Shown one piece after another: positions 61,041 to 64,000 of a DNA stretch of 64,000 nucleotides (position 1 is its first letter; each line of letters begins with the position of its first letter). The notes beneath the pieces were generated by a model, which saw nothing but the letters and a program-made list of their open reading frames with translations, did not search any database and was not told where the DNA came from. This stretch comes from Phaeobacter sp. 22II1-1F12B. GTDB lineage: Bacteria; Pseudomonadota; Alphaproteobacteria; Rhodobacterales; Rhodobacteraceae. The stretch lies in NCBI RefSeq assembly GCF_002210165.1, contig NZ_AQQP01000002.1:124001-188000 (forward strand), given 5' to 3'. Both the position numbers and the translations under genes were made by a program.

Positions 61041-61220
61041 TGGATATCCGATCTGTTTGGGGTGAGTTTGAAAAGGCCGCGTGCATCGCGGGTAACTTTC
61101 ATCCCCCCTAACCTAAAGCCTCATACCCTGATGTAAACCCGCCCGGCTCAATCTGTCTTTCACCCGACGACCGCTTGTGCCACAGTTCAGGCAACCGAAC
61201 TGGCCGAAAGAGCGCAAAGC

Positions 61221-61910
61221 ATGACGATCACCACCTGTGTTTTCGATGCCTACGGAACTCTTTTCGACGTATCCGCGGCTGCCCGGCAGGTCGCGGACGA
61301 AGGCAACTTCCCGAAGCTCGAAACGAAGTGGTCTGAACTGGCCGCCCACTGGCGCACGAAACAGCTGCAATATTCCTGGCTGCGGGCTATCTCAGATGCC
61401 CACACCGATTTCTGGGAAGTCACTGGCAACGGGCTGGACTGGGCACTTGAAAAAACCGGCCTCGATGGCGATGCGGATCTGCGCCAACGGCTGCTGGATC
61501 TTTACTGGGAACTGGACGCCTTCGAGGAAGTGCCCGGTATGCTGAAACGGCTTAAAGAGGGGCAAATGCAGGTTGCGATCCTGTCCAATGGTTCTCCGGC
61601 GATGCTGACAGGCGCGGTGCAATCGGCTGGCATCGGAGCGTATCTGGATGACGTCCTGTCGGTGGAAAGCGTCGGCATTTTCAAGCCTGACAAGCGGGTT
61701 TACGATCTTGTCGGGCGTCGTTTCGGATGCGAACCAAGCGAGGTTCTCTTTGTGTCCTCCAACGGCTGGGACGCAGCGGCTGCTGCCGGCTATGGCTTTG
61801 AAACGGCCTGGGTCAACCGCGCCGAAGAGCCGATGGACCAACTGCCTTGGCGCCCCGGACATGTCCTCACGGATCTGAACCCAATTCCCCGGCTGGCAGG
61901 GCTCGGATAA
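61221..61910 (+). CDS. Haloacid dehalogenase type II
   Basis: 229 residues. The nucleophile Asp is in CVFDAYGTLFDVSAAARQ (Asp about residue 9), the second motif is ILSNGSPAMLTGAVQ (Ser about 118) and the third is FKPDKRVYDLVGR (Lys about 150) followed by FVSSNGWDAAAA. These are the L-2-haloacid dehalogenase marks (GTLFD with SNG, SSNxWD). It converts L-2-haloacids to D-2-hydroxyacids. Whether it is used for that or for a natural phosphorylated substrate is open. It precedes the threonine dehydratase-like gene by 45 bases. Confidence 0.93.
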   Translation: MTITTCVFDAYGTLFDVSAAARQVADEGNFPKLETKWSELAAHWRTKQLQYSWLRAISDAHTDFWEVTGNGLDWALEKTGLDGDADLRQRLLDLYWELDAFEEVPGMLKRLKEGQMQVAILSNGSPAMLTGAVQSAGIGAYLDDVLSVESVGIFKPDKRVYDLVGRRFGCEPSEVLFVSSNGWDAAAAAGYGFETAWVNRAEEPMDQLPWRPGHVLTDLNPIPRLAGLG

Positions 61911-61955
61911 CCGGCAGCGTTACCCGGTCCTGTTCCCCATATTTTCGGAATTCCC

Positions 61956-62927
61956 ATGACTTCAATCGACATGATAAAAGCCGCTGCAACCCGCCTTGAC
62001 GGGCATGCGCGCCGCACCCCTCTTCTTGGTTCGCCCTTCCTCGATGACATTGCCGGAAGGAAGGTTCTGGTCAAACCCGAGTGCCTGCAACATACGGGCA
62101 GCTTCAAGTTTCGCGGCGCGTGGTCGGCAATATCCGCCCTCGCCCCTGAAACCCGCGAGAATGGCGTGATCGCCTTTTCCAGCGGCAACCACGCGCAGGG
62201 CATCGCCGCTGCGGCCCGAGGGCATGGCATTTCATCTGTCATCGTGATGCCAGAAGATGCACCGCAGCTCAAAATCGCGAATACCCGCGCACTGGGTGCC
62301 GAGGTCATTCTATATGACCGCGCCACCGGTGACCGCGACGCAATCGGCGACCAGCTTGCCAAGGAACGCGGGTTGAAATTGATCAAACCTTTTGACGAAC
62401 CGCAGGTGATTGCCGGTCAGGGGACGGTGGGGCTGGAAATCGCAGCCGACGCCGGGATCGAAAAAGCCGACGTTCTGGTCTGCTGCGGCGGCGGCGGGCT
62501 GACGTCGGGAATTGCGCTGGCGCTCGCAGAGCAGGCCCCGGGCATGACAACCCGCCCGGTGGAACCGGAGTTTTTCGACGACGTCACACGCTCTCTGGCG
62601 TCGGGAAAGATCGAACGGAACGAACGGCTGAGCGGGTCGCTATGCGATGCGATCATCACACCGCAACCGGGCAGTATCACCTTCCCTATCATGCAGAACC
62701 TTTGCGGCGCAGGTCTGGTTGTCACCGAAGAGGAAGCGCTGCGGGCGATGGTACTCGCCTGGCTGCGGCTCAAGATCGTCGTCGAACCGGGAGGTGCCGT
62801 TGCGCTCGCCGCCGCCCTTTTCCATCCGGATGAAATCGATGGGGACACAGTGATTGCCGTCGCCTCGGGCGGAAACGTTGACCCGGCCGTGTTCCAGTCG
62901 GCAATGGACCGTTTCGCCGCCGACTGA
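61956..62927 (+). CDS. Threonine dehydratase-like PLP enzyme
   Basis: 323 residues, fold type II. The PLP Lys is in SFKFRGAWSA (about 48-57) after PECLQHTG, and SSGNHAQGIAAAA (about 75-87) and CCGGGGLTSGIALA (about 175-188) bind substrate and the PLP phosphate. There is no C-terminal regulatory ACT domain, so it resembles catabolic threonine/serine dehydratase, serine racemase or hydroxyaspartate dehydratase. It stands between the haloacid dehalogenase and the pca operon, 45 bases after the former. Confidence 0.92.
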   Translation: MTSIDMIKAAATRLDGHARRTPLLGSPFLDDIAGRKVLVKPECLQHTGSFKFRGAWSAISALAPETRENGVIAFSSGNHAQGIAAAARGHGISSVIVMPEDAPQLKIANTRALGAEVILYDRATGDRDAIGDQLAKERGLKLIKPFDEPQVIAGQGTVGLEIAADAGIEKADVLVCCGGGGLTSGIALALAEQAPGMTTRPVEPEFFDDVTRSLASGKIERNERLSGSLCDAIITPQPGSITFPIMQNLCGAGLVVTEEEALRAMVLAWLRLKIVVEPGGAVALAAALFHPDEIDGDTVIAVASGGNVDPAVFQSAMDRFAAD

Positions 62928-63065
62928 TCAGGACGCACGCCAAGAAAATATACATTTTCTTTGCAATTTTCTTGCAAGAAAATTGGTCCCGCCATCGACG
63001 CCAACCGCCTTTACCTTCTTCCGGAGACAAGGTTATTGTGACCGGCAGAAATGAGGAGGCGTTAG

Positions 63066-63854
63066 ATGCAATTTGCTGATCTGGGTGAGATCCGGCTTCA
63101 TTATCGGGTCGATGGGGATCCAGACGGCGCTCCGGTCGTCTTCTCCAATTCGCTCGGAACAGATCTGCGTCTCTGGGACAAGGTTCTGCCGCTGCTTCCC
63201 GCCGGGCTAAAGTTCATCCGTTATGACAAGCGCGGACACGGTCTTTCCTCGATGCCCAAGCCGCCCTATTCGATGGGCTCACTGGTCCGCGACGCCGAGT
63301 TGCTGCTGGATCATCTCGGGGTAAAGGAATGCGCCTTTGTCGGGTTGTCCATTGGCGGCATGATTGCCCAAGGCCTCGCGGTAAAGCGTCTTGATCTCGT
63401 GCGGTCTCTCGTCCTCTCCAATACCGCTGCCAAGATTGGCACGGCCGAGATGTGGCAGGAAAGGGTAAACGCCGTTCTGCGCGATGGCATCGAACCGATG
63501 GCTGACAACGTGATGGAACGGTGGTTCTCCCGCGATTTCCGAAACACGGTCGAGCTTGAACTTTGGCGAAACATGCTGACCCGCCAGCCGGTCAACGGGT
63601 ATGCAGGTTGTTCCGCTGCTATCGCCGGCACCGATTTCTACACGCCGACCAGCGGGTTGAGGCTCCCGGCCCTTGGCATCGCCGGCGATCAGGATGGCGC
63701 GACACCGCCCGATGTTGTGAAGGAGACCATCGATCTGATCCCGGGTTCGCGCTATCACCTGATCCGTGGTGCAGGCCATCTGCCCTGCGTCGAAAAACCC
63801 GAAGAGTTCGCACAGGTCCTGACCGACTTCCTCAAGGAGACGGGACATGTCTGA
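63066..63854 (+). CDS. pcaD: 3-oxoadipate enol-lactonase
   Basis: 262 residues, alpha/beta hydrolase. The nucleophile Ser is in FVGLSIGGMIAQGLA (about residue 98), the acid in GIAGDQDGATPPD (about 212) and the His in IRGAGHLPCVEKPEEFAQVL (about 240). It hydrolyses 3-oxoadipate enol-lactone to 3-oxoadipate in the protocatechuate branch. It overlaps the following pcaC by 8 bases, so the pcaD-pcaC order of this pathway is confirmed. ATG has GAGGAGGCG upstream. Confidence 0.96.
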   Translation: MQFADLGEIRLHYRVDGDPDGAPVVFSNSLGTDLRLWDKVLPLLPAGLKFIRYDKRGHGLSSMPKPPYSMGSLVRDAELLLDHLGVKECAFVGLSIGGMIAQGLAVKRLDLVRSLVLSNTAAKIGTAEMWQERVNAVLRDGIEPMADNVMERWFSRDFRNTVELELWRNMLTRQPVNGYAGCSAAIAGTDFYTPTSGLRLPALGIAGDQDGATPPDVVKETIDLIPGSRYHLIRGAGHLPCVEKPEEFAQVLTDFLKETGHV

Positions 63855-64000
63855 AGCCTTTGAACGGGGCATGAAAGTCCGCCGCGAAGTTCTGGGCGAC
63901 GCCCATGTAGACCGCGCAGAAGCCGCCAAAACGGATCTCGACCTGCCATTTCAAACCCTGATCACCGAGGGCGCCTGGGGCACAGTCTGGGCAAGCGACG
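63847..64000 (+). CDS. pcaC: 4-carboxymuconolactone decarboxylase, N-terminal part
   Basis: The ATG at 63847 overlaps the pcaD stop by 8 bases, and the frame runs off the right edge after 51 codons. The visible part, MSEAFERGMKVRREVLGDAHVDRAEAA and FQTLITEGAWGTVWAS, matches the family's N-terminus (ITEYAWG-type). It decarboxylates 4-carboxymuconolactone to 3-oxoadipate enol-lactone, the PcaD substrate. Further pca genes probably follow to the right. Confidence 0.93.
   Translation, partial: MSEAFERGMKVRREVLGDAHVDRAEAAKTDLDLPFQTLITEGAWGTVWASD

Overview
The window looks like a chromosomal segment of an alphaproteobacterium of the Rhodobacterales (Roseobacter group). The evidence is a GC-rich sequence, the gene orders aroA-cmk-rpsA-ihfB-lapA-trpF-trpB, miaB-phoH-ybeY-corC-lnt-metK and irr/fabA-fabB-fabI, and an RNA element in front of metK that matches the SAM/SAH riboswitch, a class described from Rhodobacterales. 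No tRNA, rRNA, CRISPR array, transposase or phage gene was seen.

Layout. Positions 1-9.1 kb are accessory. Two large proteins without recognisable domains (one cut by the left edge) are followed by a SARP-type activator fused to an alpha/beta hydrolase. Divergent from it lie a cytochrome P450, a STAS-domain protein and a DUF1127-like small protein. Positions 9.1-26.9 kb form one catabolic block with every gene on the minus strand: two GntR/HutC-type regulators, a nitrilase, two Amidohydro_2 proteins, an acyl-CoA ligase, a class-C beta-lactamase-like esterase, a complete SsuABC/TauABC-like ABC importer, two isochorismatase-fold hydrolases, an aconitase-family hydratase of two subunits, an isocitrate-lyase-superfamily C-C lyase, and HyuA/HyuB. 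Four copies of one 18-bp near-palindrome (consensus TGNYATATYRATATRNCA) lie in front of four transcription-unit starts of this block. They make it look like one regulon for an organic nitrogen compound, possibly a cyclic imide or a dimethylmaleate-like skeleton, that I cannot match to a described pathway.

Positions 27-48 kb are mostly housekeeping: ychF, a PagL-like outer-membrane protein, trpA, a MaoC protein, an FMN-dependent L-lactate dehydrogenase, a sulfotransferase-like protein, an MFS carrier, rplY-pth, trpB, trpF, lapA, ihfB, rpsA, cmk, aroA, trmB, a secreted ClpP-fold protein and metK. Positions 48-55 kb hold lnt, corC, ybeY and phoH, then a lipoprotein and an OmpA-type protein that share a small unusual domain, then miaB. 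Positions 55-64 kb hold a glycosyltransferase-like protein, a class II aldolase, irr, fabA-fabB-fabI, an FKBP isomerase, a haloacid dehalogenase, a threonine-dehydratase-like enzyme and the start of a pca (protocatechuate) operon.

How the genes work together. In the catabolic block the inferred order is import by the ABC system, nitrile or amide hydrolysis and ring opening (nitrilase, HyuAB, isochorismatase-fold enzymes), hydration by the aconitase-like pair, cleavage by the lyase to pyruvate plus a short acid, and CoA activation. This order is inference. The individual family assignments rest on visible motifs. Two oddities support an unusual chemistry: one isochorismatase-fold enzyme has Gly where its neighbour has the catalytic Cys, and both Amidohydro_2 proteins have lost the N-terminal HxH metal motif.
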